Positions 14,666-24,250 of a stretch of 64,000 nt of DNA are shown here, in pieces (positions within the stretch are counted from its first letter, which is position 1; each line of letters begins with the position of its first letter). The notes below the pieces were generated by a model, which was not told where the DNA came from, made no database searches, and was given only the letters and a program-made list of their open reading frames with translations. Source of the stretch: Leeuwenhoekiella polynyae (GTDB lineage Bacteria; Bacteroidota; Bacteroidia; Flavobacteriales; Flavobacteriaceae); NCBI RefSeq assembly GCF_042683665.1, contig NZ_JBHUOO010000007.1; one strand, written 5' to 3'. Position numbers and translations under genes: made by a program.

Positions 14666-17134
14666 ATGACAAAAAAACAACTCCATACTCTCGCAAAGTC
14701 CTGGTTTAAAAATCAGGGATGGAAACCTTTTGCGTTTCAGGAAGAGACCTGGGAGGCATTTTTGGATGGCAAAAACGGGTTGCTCAATGCACCTACCGGG
14801 AGCGGAAAAACCTATGCACTTTGGGTGGCGTTCGTACTCGATTACATCAAAAATAACCCGAATTATAAAACGAAGCACAAAGCCGGATTAAAAGCTATTT
14901 GGATTACACCGCTGCGTGCACTTTCGGTGGAAATTGCGCAGGCGGCACAGCGCTTTGCAGATGGTTTGGAAACCCAACTAACGGTTGGGATTCGCACAGG
15001 AGATACACCGCAGGCTGAACGGGCCAAGCAAAAACGCAAAATGCCCGATTTGCTCATCACCACACCTGAAAGTCTGCAGTTGCTATTAACCGCAAAAGGC
15101 TATGAGAAGGTTTTTAAAGACTGTACTGCTATTGTTATTGACGAATGGCACGAATTGCTGGGCAGTAAACGAGGTGTGCAAACCGAACTCGGACTTTCAA
15201 GGCTTAAAGCCATCGCTCCAAAATTACGCATCTGGGGAATTTCGGCGACCATTGGCAATCTGGATCAGGCGCGGGAGGTACTTTTAGGACCCAATTCTCA
15301 AGCTTTTAAAAATTCGATTTTAGTCAAAGCCAATTTGGGAAAAACCTACAAAGTAGAAAGCATCATCCCCGAAACGATGGAGAAATTCCCGTGGCGGGGT
15401 CATATGGGCTTGCATTTACTGGAAGAAGTCGTGCCTATCATCAACAACAGCAAAACCACTCTGCTGTTTACCAATACCCGCGCGCAGTGCGAACTCTGGT
15501 TTCAAAAGATGATGAATAAGCATCCCGAGTTTGCCGGTGAGATGGCGATGCACCATGGCAGCATCAATAAAGAAACCCGCCTTTGGGTGGAGCAAGCGAT
15601 CCGTAATGAAAGCCTAAAAGCGGTGATTTGCACCTCAAGTCTTGATCTTGGGGTTGATTTTGCTCCGGTTGAAAGCATTATTCAAATTGGCGGCCCCAAA
15701 GGTGTTGCCCGCTTTCTGCAACGAGCTGGGCGTAGCGGTCACCAGCCCGGTAAAGAAAGTGTGATTTACTTTTTACCCACACATGCCATCGAACTCATTG
15801 AAGCTTCGGCGTTGGGCAAAGCGGCCATCAATCAGGTGGTGGAAGACCGTATTCCCTATTTACTGAGTTTTGATGTGTTGATTCAGTATTTAACAACGCT
15901 GGCGGTTGCAGACGGTTTTTACCCGGCTGAAATCTGGAAAGAGGTGAAGCAAACCTTTTGTTTTCAGGCAATGACCGAAGACCAATGGCGGTGGATTCTC
16001 AATTTTATTACCAAGGGCAGTCAATCGCTGCAGGCTTACGACGAGTATAAAAAAATAGAGATTGAGGAGGACGGCACGTTTAAAGTACATAGCAAAGCCG
16101 TTGCGATGCGACACCGGCTTCAGATTGGGACCATTGTTGGCGACGCGGCGCTTCAGGTTAAATATTTGAAAGGCGGCTATATTGGTACCGTTGAAGAATG
16201 GTTTATCTCCAAGCTTTCGCCCGGTGATGTGTTTACTTTTGCCGGAAAAAATCTGGAGCTCTACCGCATTAAAGGCATGCAGGTTCTGGTTAAAAAAGCG
16301 AAAACCAAAAAACAGGCACGCGTTGTGAGTTGGATGGGTGGCAGACTGACGCTTTCCGCACAAATGAGTGAATTGCTGCGTGAAGAATTGTATTCGGCAA
16401 ACTTGCCTTTGGAGCAACAAACCCGCGAGCTTCAGGCTTTGAAAGATATTTTTGACCGGCAGCGCCTGGAATCTATCGTTCCCAATAACGACCAGTTCCT
16501 GATCGAAACCTTTAAAAGTCGGGAAGGCTATCATCATATTTTTTATCCGTTTGAAGGACGCTTTGTTCACGAAGCGCTGGGCAGTTTGCTGGCTTACCGC
16601 ATCAGTTTGCTTTCCCCCATAACCTTCAGCATTGCTTTTAACGATTACGGATTCGAAATTCTTTCCGACCAAAAAATTGATATGCAGCAGGTGCTGGATA
16701 ACGACTTATTTACTTCGGCCTATTTATTTGAAGACTTGCAACGAAGTCTCAACAGTACCGAAATGGCCCGAAGGAAATTCCGGGATATTGCAGTAATCAG
16801 CGGGATGGTCTTTACCGGTTTCCCGGGGAAAATCGTCAAAAACAAACACCTGCAAAGTAACTCCCAATTGCTATTTGAAGTTTTTCGGGATTATGAAGCT
16901 GAAAACCTTTTATTTCAACAGGCATATCGGGAGACTTTTGAACATCAGCTTGAGGAGGGCCGTTTGCGTATCGCTCTGGAGCGTATTGAAAAACAAGAAA
17001 TCATTGTCAAAAACTGTGAGAAAGCCACTCCGTTTTCATTCCCGATTATTACCGACAGGCTTCGGGAGAAACTCAGTAGTGAAAAGCTGGAAGACCGCAT
17101 TAAAAATATGCTGAAGTATCTTGATAAAATTTAG
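14666..17134 (+). CDS. Ligase-associated DNA damage response DEXH-box helicase (Lhr core type)
   Basis: An 822-residue superfamily 2 helicase of the Lhr-core group, which translocates on single-stranded DNA and is the helicase partner of the nearby exonuclease, ligase and PdeM. It shows Walker A APTGSGKT (42-49), DEWH (159-162), the SATIG motif III, and the second RecA domain ending QRAGRSGHQPG. A winged-helix and Lhr-core beta-barrel domain follow. The length (about 820) fits the short ligase-associated form, not the 1,500-residue Lhr. Its stop codon overlaps by 4 nt the stop of the converging thiF gene. Confidence 0.95.
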   Translation: MTKKQLHTLAKSWFKNQGWKPFAFQEETWEAFLDGKNGLLNAPTGSGKTYALWVAFVLDYIKNNPNYKTKHKAGLKAIWITPLRALSVEIAQAAQRFADGLETQLTVGIRTGDTPQAERAKQKRKMPDLLITTPESLQLLLTAKGYEKVFKDCTAIVIDEWHELLGSKRGVQTELGLSRLKAIAPKLRIWGISATIGNLDQAREVLLGPNSQAFKNSILVKANLGKTYKVESIIPETMEKFPWRGHMGLHLLEEVVPIINNSKTTLLFTNTRAQCELWFQKMMNKHPEFAGEMAMHHGSINKETRLWVEQAIRNESLKAVICTSSLDLGVDFAPVESIIQIGGPKGVARFLQRAGRSGHQPGKESVIYFLPTHAIELIEASALGKAAINQVVEDRIPYLLSFDVLIQYLTTLAVADGFYPAEIWKEVKQTFCFQAMTEDQWRWILNFITKGSQSLQAYDEYKKIEIEEDGTFKVHSKAVAMRHRLQIGTIVGDAALQVKYLKGGYIGTVEEWFISKLSPGDVFTFAGKNLELYRIKGMQVLVKKAKTKKQARVVSWMGGRLTLSAQMSELLREELYSANLPLEQQTRELQALKDIFDRQRLESIVPNNDQFLIETFKSREGYHHIFYPFEGRFVHEALGSLLAYRISLLSPITFSIAFNDYGFEILSDQKIDMQQVLDNDLFTSAYLFEDLQRSLNSTEMARRKFRDIAVISGMVFTGFPGKIVKNKHLQSNSQLLFEVFRDYEAENLLFQQAYRETFEHQLEEGRLRIALERIEKQEIIVKNCEKATPFSFPIITDRLREKLSSEKLEDRIKNMLKYLDKI

Positions 17135-18198
17135 TCTTCTACTTTAAGAGCTTCTGCAATGCCACCTTTTAAACTATATCTTTTTTGTTCTGAAAATAAA
17201 TCTTGAAGTTGATTGACAACCCTGGCACTTCGCTTTCCGGATGCACAATAAAACACCACCGCATCAAATTCAGCAATTTGATGCGGTTTCTTTAGCAATT
17301 GATCTAAAGGAATATGCAACCCGCCAATATTTGATGTTTCGCGCTCCGGTTTACTCCTAATATCAATCAACGTATACGTATTTTTATTTTTTTTAAAATC
17401 CCTATAATCCATCTCGTTAGCAGAATGTATTGAACAGCTTAAATCCAGTTCGATCAATTCAGAGATTTCTATTGATTCATTTTTGTTAAATGGAAGTAGC
17501 ATTTGAGAAGCTTCAAGACTGTTATAAATCAAAAGTTTTCCGGAGAGAATATTTCCCAAATCCAAGATAATTTTAACCACTTCATTTGCCTGAAACATTC
17601 CAATGATTCCGGGTAAAATACCCAAAACCCCCACTTCACTGCACGTAGGCATATCTGCTTCGGCAACAGGCTCTGGATACAAACAACGATAGGTCGGTCC
17701 GTTTTTATAATTAAATACCGATACTTGTCCTTCAAACTTAAAAATAGAGCCGAAAACCAGAGGTTTCCCGGTCAAAACAGCAGCATCATTGGCCAAATAT
17801 TTGGTGCTAAAACTATCGCTTCCTTCTACGATAACATCGTATTTTTTAAATAAATTAGGGGCATTCGCAACTGATAAACGTTCACTATAGATTTGAATTT
17901 TTATGGAAGAATTTAATGCATTCAGAACTTCCTGAGCAGCTTCAACTTTAGGCATCCCCACGTGAGATTCTTTAAACAAAATCTGTCGTTGCAAATTGCT
18001 CAAAGCCACCGTATCGTCATCTATTATGCCAAGCTCTCCAATTCCGGCAGCCGCTAAATATTGAAGAATGGGACATCCCAAACCACCGCAACCAATAACC
18101 AAAACACGCGCTTTTTTTAGCTTTTGCTGGCCTTCAACACCTACTTCACTAAGCAAGGTGTGCCTCGAGTAACGCTCTTTTTCTATAGTTGTAAACAT
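17131..18198 (-). CDS. thiF: ThiF/MoeB-type adenylyltransferase with C-terminal rhodanese domain
   Basis: A 355-residue enzyme. The E1-like domain (about residues 1-240) has the nucleotide-binding GCGGLGCPILQYLAAAG and the NLQRQILF segment; it adenylates the C-terminal Gly-Gly of ThiS. The rhodanese domain (about 255-350) has the active-site loop FYCASGKRS, which would carry the persulfide sulfur to ThiS. One Cys pair typical of MoeB zinc sites is not obvious. As the last gene of the thiamine operon, a ThiF role is much more likely than MoeB, though dual use is possible. It starts 3 nt after thiH ends. Confidence 0.9.
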   Translation of the reverse strand: MFTTIEKERYSRHTLLSEVGVEGQQKLKKARVLVIGCGGLGCPILQYLAAAGIGELGIIDDDTVALSNLQRQILFKESHVGMPKVEAAQEVLNALNSSIKIQIYSERLSVANAPNLFKKYDVIVEGSDSFSTKYLANDAAVLTGKPLVFGSIFKFEGQVSVFNYKNGPTYRCLYPEPVAEADMPTCSEVGVLGILPGIIGMFQANEVVKIILDLGNILSGKLLIYNSLEASQMLLPFNKNESIEISELIELDLSCSIHSANEMDYRDFKKNKNTYTLIDIRSKPERETSNIGGLHIPLDQLLKKPHQIAEFDAVVFYCASGKRSARVVNQLQDLFSEQKRYSLKGGIAEALKVED

Positions 18199-18201
18199 CG
18201 C

Positions 18202-19311
18202 TTACCAATTTTGATCCCAATCTTTCCAGATCGGTTCCAGATTGCTTTCTTGCAGCATACGCGCAATGGTTTCTGTACTGCGCTCATCAGAAATCTCAAA
18301 TTGCTCCAGAGATTGAGGCTCTACTACATATCCACCGGGATTGGTTTTTGATTCAGCACTCATCGATGTGATTCCCAAATGCACAATATGGTTTCTAAAA
18401 TTTTCTTCTTCACGCGTAGAAATAGACAGTTCTACATCTTCATCAAGCATACGATAGGCGCAAATAAGCTGTAACAAATCTGCATCTTCCATTGCCACTT
18501 TGGGTTCTAAACCACCACTAAAAGGTCTCAATCTGGGAAACGAAATGGAATACTTTGTTTTCCAATAGGTCTTCTGAAGGTATTTCAAATGCAAGGCTGT
18601 AAAAAAACTGTCTGCACGCCAGTCTTCTAAGCCGAACAAAGCCCCAATTCCTATTTTGTGGATTCCGGCTTTGCCGAGACGATCTGGAGTTTCCAGACGA
18701 TAATCAAAATTTGATTTTTTCCCCTTAGGATGATGCGATTTATACGTTGCTTCGTGATAGGTTTCCTGATAGACTAAAACCGCATAGAGCCCTTCTTTGA
18801 TCAAGAGTTCATATTCGTCTTGATCCAAAGGCTGTACTTCAATAGAGATATTTGCAAAATGAGGTTTTAATAACCGGATTGCATTTACAAAATAATCTAC
18901 ACCAACCGTTTTATTAGCTTCTCCCGTGACCAATAAAATATGCTGAAAGCCCTTATCTTTTAAAAACTGTGCTTCCTTCAAAATTTCAGCATCTGTAAGC
19001 GTTCTCCGCGGAATTTTATTCGTCAAACTGAAACCACAATAGGTGCAAATATTTTGGCACTCATTACTCAAGTACATCGGTGCAAACATCTGCATGGTAT
19101 TGCCAAAACGCTTTTTGGTAATCGCTTTACTTTTTGCTGCCATTTGCTCCAAATACGGTTTGGCAGAAGGTGAAATCAAGGCTTTAAAATCTTCAAGCGT
19201 GGGCTTCGGGCTAGCAATCGCATGCTCTACCTCTCGTTCTGTTTTTAAAAAAATAGAATCAAGAACCTCATCCCAATTGTAGCTATTTAAATGTGCTTTA
19301 AAATTATTCAT
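18202..19311 (-). CDS. thiH: 2-iminoacetate synthase
   Basis: ThiH is a radical SAM enzyme that cleaves tyrosine to dehydroglycine (2-iminoacetate) for thiazole formation. The 369 residues contain the Cx3Cx2C cluster motif in CQNICTYCGF at about residues 84-93 and the ThiH-specific SFPRLRPF segment later. It overlaps the end of thiG by 8 nt, so it is translationally coupled. Using ThiH instead of the oxygen-dependent glycine oxidase ThiO suits life at low oxygen and is common in Bacteroidota. Confidence 0.96.
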   Translation of the reverse strand: MNNFKAHLNSYNWDEVLDSIFLKTEREVEHAIASPKPTLEDFKALISPSAKPYLEQMAAKSKAITKKRFGNTMQMFAPMYLSNECQNICTYCGFSLTNKIPRRTLTDAEILKEAQFLKDKGFQHILLVTGEANKTVGVDYFVNAIRLLKPHFANISIEVQPLDQDEYELLIKEGLYAVLVYQETYHEATYKSHHPKGKKSNFDYRLETPDRLGKAGIHKIGIGALFGLEDWRADSFFTALHLKYLQKTYWKTKYSISFPRLRPFSGGLEPKVAMEDADLLQLICAYRMLDEDVELSISTREEENFRNHIVHLGITSMSAESKTNPGGYVVEPQSLEQFEISDERSTETIARMLQESNLEPIWKDWDQNW

Positions 19312-20074
19312 ACAAAAACCGGGTTAATGGGCTGCTGGCTTGGGCTTGAGTCGCTCGTGGAGCAAGGCGCGCTTCAAAAGCCATGCGCCCAGCTTCAACA
19401 GCAAGTTTAAATGCTTTTGCAATGCTAACGGGATTTGGCGAAACGGCAATCGCTGTATTTACCAAAACAGCATCCGCTCCTAATTCCATAGCATCTGCGG
19501 CGTGTGAAGGCCTACCAATACCGGCATCAACAATCACAGGCACATTGCTTTGTTCTATAATAATCTCCAGAAAATTACGTGTTTTGAGTCCGTTATTACT
19601 GCCGATAGGCGAACCCAAAGGCATCACACATTGGGCACCAACTTCCTCAAGTCGCTTGCACAATACCGGATCAGCCTGAATATAAGGCATCACCACAAAG
19701 CCAAGTTTCACTAATTCTTCACACGCTTTCAAGGTCTCTACAGGGTCGGGCAGTAAATATTTAGGATCTGGATGAATCTCCACTTTTACCCAGTTGGTTT
19801 CTAAAGCTTCACGCGCCATTTGAGCCGCAAACACCGCCTCTTTAGCGGTGCGGACTCCGGATGTGTTAGGTAGTAAACTCAGGGATTCATGTGTCAGACT
19901 GCTGAGCAAGGCGTCCTTCTGATTACCAACCTCCACACGCTTTAAAGCAACAGTTACCAGTTCGCTTTCTGAAGCGAGAATAGCATCCCTCATTGTTTCA
20001 GAATTACTGAATTTCCCGGTCCCTGTAAACAACCTCGAGTTAAAGGTTTTGTCTGCTATTTTTAATTGTTCCAT
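19304..20074 (-). CDS. thiG: Thiazole synthase
   Basis: ThiG condenses 1-deoxy-xylulose 5-phosphate, ThiS thiocarboxylate and iminoacetate to the thiazole phosphate ring. The frame could begin at 20119, but the ATG at 20074 gives 256 residues starting MEQLKIADKTFNSRLF, which is the family length, and removes the overlap with thiE. Motifs include LFTGTGKF, VKVEIHPDPKYLLPD with the Schiff-base lysine, and VDAGIGRPSHAADAMELGADAVLVNTAIA. It acts in the cytosol in complex with ThiH. Confidence 0.96.
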   Translation of the reverse strand: MEQLKIADKTFNSRLFTGTGKFSNSETMRDAILASESELVTVALKRVEVGNQKDALLSSLTHESLSLLPNTSGVRTAKEAVFAAQMAREALETNWVKVEIHPDPKYLLPDPVETLKACEELVKLGFVVMPYIQADPVLCKRLEEVGAQCVMPLGSPIGSNNGLKTRNFLEIIIEQSNVPVIVDAGIGRPSHAADAMELGADAVLVNTAIAVSPNPVSIAKAFKLAVEAGRMAFEARLAPRATQAQASSPLTRFLYE

Positions 20075-20087
20075 TTTTAGTAGTCTT

Positions 20088-20753
20088 TTAATTTGACCAA
20101 AGCTTGCTGGCCTTTTCAATAATTTCTTTTTGATTTAAGGATTGCGTCAATAAACCCGAAACAGCGATGCCGTATAATCCGATTTGTTGCAAAGGCTGAA
20201 AATCTGCTTCGGTTATTCCGCCTATGGCAATAATTGGTGTGTTTATATTATCTGCGGAAAACTTCTGAGTCAAATTTGTGTATCCTTCAAAACCTAAAAC
20301 CGGACTTAGCTTTTTTTTAGTGGAAGTAAAACGCAACGGGCCCATACCTAAATAATTTACCCCATTTTTTATATGATTAAGAGCTTGCTCAAACGTATTG
20401 GCCGTTCCTCCAATTATTTTCTCTGACCCCAGAATTTTACGCGCATGAGCAGTAGATAGATCTTCCTGTCCCAGATGCACGCCACAAGCATCTACTTCTT
20501 GCGCTACACTAACATTGTCGTTTATTATTAGAGTTGTACGAAAAGCATCGCATAAAGCTTTTGCCTGGTGAGCGGTTTCCAACGCCACTTCATAATTGGT
20601 ATTTTTCATACGCAACTGCACCCAGGAGCATCCTGCTTGCAACACTCGTTCAATATTTTCTAAATGAGCCTTTTGATCTATTCCCTGAGAAATATAATGC
20701 AGGTGAGCGATCGCTTTATTTTCAAGAACCTGTGCACTTATAGCTTTTTTCAT
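20088..20753 (-). CDS. thiE: Thiamine phosphate synthase
   Basis: ThiE joins the HMP-pyrophosphate and thiazole phosphate to give thiamine monophosphate. The 221-residue TIM-barrel protein keeps the substrate-binding stretches WVQLRMKN, LIINDNVSVA, GVHLGQEDLS and the pyrophosphate-binding YLGMGPLRFTSTKK, plus IAIGGI. About 20 extra residues precede the usual start, and its 5' end overlaps the upstream TenI-like gene by 32 nt. Of the two ThiE/TenI paralogues in this operon, this is the one with the complete synthase motifs. Confidence 0.93.
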   Translation of the reverse strand: MKKAISAQVLENKAIAHLHYISQGIDQKAHLENIERVLQAGCSWVQLRMKNTNYEVALETAHQAKALCDAFRTTLIINDNVSVAQEVDACGVHLGQEDLSTAHARKILGSEKIIGGTANTFEQALNHIKNGVNYLGMGPLRFTSTKKKLSPVLGFEGYTNLTQKFSADNINTPIIAIGGITEADFQPLQQIGLYGIAVSGLLTQSLNQKEIIEKASKLWSN

Positions 20754-21333
20754 ATGCGTTTTTAATTTTTAAAAAGGAATTAAACGGATTTGCTGCGAGC
20801 CAGACAGCTCCTAAAACTGCAACTCCATCAAAACCTTTCTGCTTTGCCAGATTTATAGTTTCTGAAGTTATTCCGCCCAGTGCAATCACTTGCTTATCAA
20901 AATCAAGTACTTCAAAAGATTTTCCGGTATATCCTTTTTTTGAAATGGACGTAAACACGGGACTCAAAAAATAGTAATCATATAAAGCAGCTTGTTCTCT
21001 CAGGGTTTCTAAATCATGGAAACCGGTACTTATTTTTGAACCGCTCTTTTGTAATTTCAGTAAATGCTCTTTAAAAATAGTCCCTTCTGATTTTCGATCT
21101 TTTTCCTTAAAATGAACTCCTAAACAATCTAAATCAACCGCCAAATCGTGATGTTGATGTAACATCATTTTTTGGCGATATACAGTATTAAATTCCTCAA
21201 GCCACATTTGCATTTGCTTTCTGGATGCTTTGGGTTTCCTTACGTGCAAAAACTCCAATCCAGAGTCTATGATTTGCTTTATTGAAGAAATTTCATTCTT
21301 CTGAAAATCTTCTGAAGTAATTACGACAAGCAT
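20722..21333 (-). CDS. TenI-like ThiE paralogue
   Basis: A 203-residue TIM-barrel protein of the ThiE/TenI family. It keeps the GVHFKEKDR and IALGGIT segments but lacks the ThiE asparagine/aspartate substrate-binding motif (HHDLAVDLDCLGVHF in place of IINDN) and the GPxxxTxTK loop is altered to SPVFTSISKKGY. This fits TenI, the thiazole tautomerase that aromatises the ThiG product, better than a synthase. It is placed between thiC and thiE, 12 nt after thiC. The tautomerase role is inferred from context and lost motifs. Confidence 0.8.
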   Translation of the reverse strand: MLVVITSEDFQKNEISSIKQIIDSGLEFLHVRKPKASRKQMQMWLEEFNTVYRQKMMLHQHHDLAVDLDCLGVHFKEKDRKSEGTIFKEHLLKLQKSGSKISTGFHDLETLREQAALYDYYFLSPVFTSISKKGYTGKSFEVLDFDKQVIALGGITSETINLAKQKGFDGVAVLGAVWLAANPFNSFLKIKNAYEKSYKCTGS

Positions 21334-21344
21334 AAACTGAGTGA

Positions 21345-23228
21345 CTATAAATAAACTTTGCTTCCGTGCTTTTTAAATTGCTCAGACTTTTCTTGCATGC
21401 CTTTTTCTATGGCGGCTTCGGTTTCCAGGTTGTTTTCTTTGGCATAATTGCGTACATCCTGACTGATTTTCATCGAGCAAAAATTAGGTCCGCACATCGA
21501 GCAGAAGTGTGCCACTTTAGCATTTTCTGAAGGTAATGTCTCATCGTGATATTCTCGTGCCGTATCAGGGTCAAGCGCCAGATTAAACTGATCTTCCCAC
21601 CTAAACTCAAACCTAGCTTTACTCATCGCATCATCCCGGTGTTGTGCTCCCGGATGTCCTTTTGCAAGATCTGCGGCATGGGCAGCAATTTTATAGGTAA
21701 TAACACCCGTTTTTACATCTTCTCTATTGGGTAATCCCAAATGTTCTTTTGGCGTAACGTAGCACAGCATTGCACAACCATACCAGCCAATCATCGCAGC
21801 ACCAATACCACTGGTAATGTGATCGTAACCCGGGGCAATATCTGTAGTAAGTGGCCCCAGCGTATAGAATGGTGCTTCGCCACAAACTTCTAATTGCTTC
21901 TCCATATTCTCTCTAATCATATGCATCGGGATATGACCGGGGCCTTCAATGATGCATTGCACATCGTGTTTCCATGCAATTTTTGTGAGTTCGCCTAATG
22001 TTTCCAGCTCGGCAAACTGCGCATAATCATTAGCGTCTGCAATACTACCCGGACGTAAACCGTCTCCTAATGAGAACGAGACATCATAGGCTTTCATAAT
22101 CTCACAGATATCTTCAAAATGCTCGTATAAAAAGCTTTCTTTATGATGGGCTAAACACCATTTTGCCATTATAGAACCTCCCCGAGAAACAATACCTGTG
22201 AGGCGTTTTGCAGTATGCGGTACATATTTTAAACGCACTCCGGCGTGTATGGTAAAATAATCAACTCCTTGTTCTGCCTGTTCTATAAGGGTATCTCTAA
22301 AGATTTCCCAAGTCAAATCTTCAGCTTTACCATTTACTTTTTCCAAAGCTTGATAAATAGGAACAGTACCTATAGGAACCGGAGAATTGCGCAGAATCCA
22401 TTCCCGAGTTTCATGAATGTTTTTACCGGTAGATAAATCCATAATGGTATCTGCACCCCAACGACAAGCCCAGACCGCCTTTTCTACCTCCTCGTCTATT
22501 GATGAAGAAACAGCAGAGTTCCCAATATTAGCATTGATTTTTACGAGAAAATTTCGCCCAATGATCATAGGCTCAGCTTCCGGGTGGTTGATGTTTGCAG
22601 GGATAATAGCTCTCCCTTTTGCCACCTCATTACGTACAAATTCTGGTGTAATCCCTTTAGGAATACTCGCGCCAAAACTCTCCCCGGGATGTTGCTCTGT
22701 AATTGAATTTACTTCGGCTAATTTTTGATTTTCACGAATAGCGATATATTCCATTTCCGGAGTGATAATCCCCTTACGCGCGTAATGCATCTGACTTACA
22801 TTTTTACCCGGCTGAGCTTTCAGCGGATTTGTATTCCGTACAAATCGCAAATATTTAAGATCTTGATTTTCTTCTCGCTGACGCCCGTAGGATGATGAAA
22901 GTGCATCAAGTTGCTCGGTGTCTTTTCTAGAAAGAATCCATTCTTTTCTAACTGGGTTCAGTCCTTTTTTAATATCAATCGCTACATCAGGATCTGTAAA
23001 AGGACCGCTGGTATCGTACACCAAAACCGGGTCGTTCTTCTCTACTTTTCCATTAAATTTATCCACGGTATCACCTAGCTCAATCTGTCGCATAGGAACT
23101 TTGAGCTCAGGATAAAGATTGCCGCTTACATAAACCTTTTTTGAATTAGGAAAAGGGTTTCGACTAATACTATGCTGCTGGGGAATTTTCTCAGATTTCA
23201 TAACTTTTAGTTTTTTAGATTCATTCAT
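21345..23228 (-). CDS. thiC: Phosphomethylpyrimidine synthase
   Basis: ThiC is a non-classical radical SAM enzyme that rearranges aminoimidazole ribotide into HMP phosphate, the pyrimidine part of thiamine. The 627-residue protein has the long N-terminal domain and the C-terminal cluster motif CSMCGPNFC (Cx2Cx4C) about 50 residues from the end. GPGHIPMHMI and GIGAAMIGWYGCAMLCYVTPKEHLGLP mark the TIM-barrel core. The start at 23228 gives a nine-residue lead before a second Met (23201); either could be used. It follows thiS by 15 nt. Confidence 0.98.
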   Translation of the reverse strand: MNESKKLKVMKSEKIPQQHSISRNPFPNSKKVYVSGNLYPELKVPMRQIELGDTVDKFNGKVEKNDPVLVYDTSGPFTDPDVAIDIKKGLNPVRKEWILSRKDTEQLDALSSSYGRQREENQDLKYLRFVRNTNPLKAQPGKNVSQMHYARKGIITPEMEYIAIRENQKLAEVNSITEQHPGESFGASIPKGITPEFVRNEVAKGRAIIPANINHPEAEPMIIGRNFLVKINANIGNSAVSSSIDEEVEKAVWACRWGADTIMDLSTGKNIHETREWILRNSPVPIGTVPIYQALEKVNGKAEDLTWEIFRDTLIEQAEQGVDYFTIHAGVRLKYVPHTAKRLTGIVSRGGSIMAKWCLAHHKESFLYEHFEDICEIMKAYDVSFSLGDGLRPGSIADANDYAQFAELETLGELTKIAWKHDVQCIIEGPGHIPMHMIRENMEKQLEVCGEAPFYTLGPLTTDIAPGYDHITSGIGAAMIGWYGCAMLCYVTPKEHLGLPNREDVKTGVITYKIAAHAADLAKGHPGAQHRDDAMSKARFEFRWEDQFNLALDPDTAREYHDETLPSENAKVAHFCSMCGPNFCSMKISQDVRNYAKENNLETEAAIEKGMQEKSEQFKKHGSKVYL

Positions 23229-23243
23229 TTTTAAAATAAAAAA

Positions 23244-23447
23244 CTACCCTCCCTGAGTTGCCTGAATAACAAGCACCTGAGCATTCTGCTGTAAGACATA
23301 GGTTTCCCAGTCGCGTCTTGAGACAATGGCATTATCAACAGCCACAGCAATTCCTTTTTTAGGAAAATTGAGATGTTTTAATGCAGCTTCAAGAGCAATT
23401 TCTTTAGGAAAGGAATACGGGTGATTGTTGATGTTTACAGTGATCAT
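23244..23447 (-). CDS. thiS: Sulfur carrier protein ThiS
   Basis: A 67-residue ubiquitin-like protein ending in the required Gly-Gly (IQATQGG), which ThiF adenylates and converts to thiocarboxylate as the sulfur donor for ThiG. It also contains the family pattern IAVAVDNAIVSRRDW near residues 33-47. It is the first gene of the thiamine operon, about 100 nt downstream of the TPP riboswitch aptamer. Confidence 0.95.
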   Translation of the reverse strand: MITVNINNHPYSFPKEIALEAALKHLNFPKKGIAVAVDNAIVSRRDWETYVLQQNAQVLVIQATQGG

Positions 23448-23548
23448 AAGATAGTTTTTACTGTAAACTGAAGGAGGCTTGAAACCTCGAATTCACCTTA
23501 TAAAACTTCCTGAACAGAATTTTTTTATAAGATGAAATGTTTTTCACT

Positions 23549-23622
23549 TTTCCCTTCGCTGGTACTAACCAGATCAGGTTCAAAGGGTACTATCTCAGCC
23601 GATATACGTATCAGCGCCCCTA
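23549..23622 (-). promoter_or_regulatory. TPP riboswitch (THI element)
   Basis: Read on the minus strand, the sequence contains the conserved blocks GGGGCGC, GGCTGAGATAGTACCC, TGAACCTGATCTGGTTAGTACC and AGCGAAGGGAA, the hallmark of the thiamine pyrophosphate aptamer. It lies in the leader of thiS and should switch off the whole thiS-thiC-tenI-thiE-thiG-thiH-thiF transcript when TPP is abundant. The start of thiS is about 100 nt downstream. Whether control is by termination or translation is not clear from the sequence. Confidence 0.96.
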
Positions 23623-23836
23623 AAGTTTACTACGTAAAGCTATAAATAAATAACTGAATTTTTAAAGTCTATCTGTTTAATTTTAAAAACATATGATCTG
23701 TACTTAACAGATTTTAGCCTTTCCTTAAGGACAAAATAACAGGATTCATAGGGATATAAGTCTTATGCTTACTTAACTTGTGAACATCAAAGAATACTAA
23801 TCATTCTGCTTTGCGGAAGACCAAAAAATAAAAAAT

Positions 23837-24244
23837 ATGAAAAGTGTACAGCCTTATTTAACCTTTAGAGGAAATTGTCAAGAAGCTTTAAATTTCTATC
23901 AAAACTGTTTTGGTGGAGAAATTAAAAATAAGGACACCTACGAAGGAAAAGACATAGATATTCCCGGGAATTATCGTAACAAATTGCAACATGCAGAATT
24001 GAAAGGCAAAGGCATTCATATTATGGCCTATGATGCTTCGCCAGATACACCGCTTACTGAAGGAAACCAAGTACAGCTAAGCGTTGATTTAGAAAGCAAA
24101 GAAGAAACCGACGAATTGTTTGAAAAACTTTCCGCTGGTGGACAAGTTGTAACTCAATTACAAGAAACTAGCTGGAAGGCATATTACGGCCGTTTACGCG
24201 ATCAATATGGCGTGACTTGGATGCTTAATTATCAAATGGACTAA
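23837..24244 (+). CDS. PhnB-like VOC family protein
   Basis: A 135-residue protein of the PhnB/DUF3-demethylubiquinone-methyltransferase-like branch of the vicinal oxygen chelate superfamily. Typical features are the start VQPYLTFRGNCQEALNFYQNCFGGEI, the central HAELKGKGIHIMAYDASPD and the end YYGRLRDQYGVTWMLNY. Members of this branch usually lack the full metal-ligand set, and the function is unknown. It is monocistronic and ends in an exceptionally long perfect hairpin. Confidence 0.87.
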   Translation: MKSVQPYLTFRGNCQEALNFYQNCFGGEIKNKDTYEGKDIDIPGNYRNKLQHAELKGKGIHIMAYDASPDTPLTEGNQVQLSVDLESKEETDELFEKLSAGGQVVTQLQETSWKAYYGRLRDQYGVTWMLNYQMD

Positions 24245-24250
24245 ACGTCC

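Noticed and set aside
15890..16672. 260-codon open frame on the minus strand
   Set aside because: It lies wholly inside the helicase gene on the other strand; the translation is low in recognisable motifs, and the plus-strand protein is clearly real.
20075..20119. Longer thiG start at 20119
   Set aside because: It would extend the protein beyond the family length by 15 residues and overlap thiE by 32 nt; the ATG at 20074 gives the normal 256 residues.
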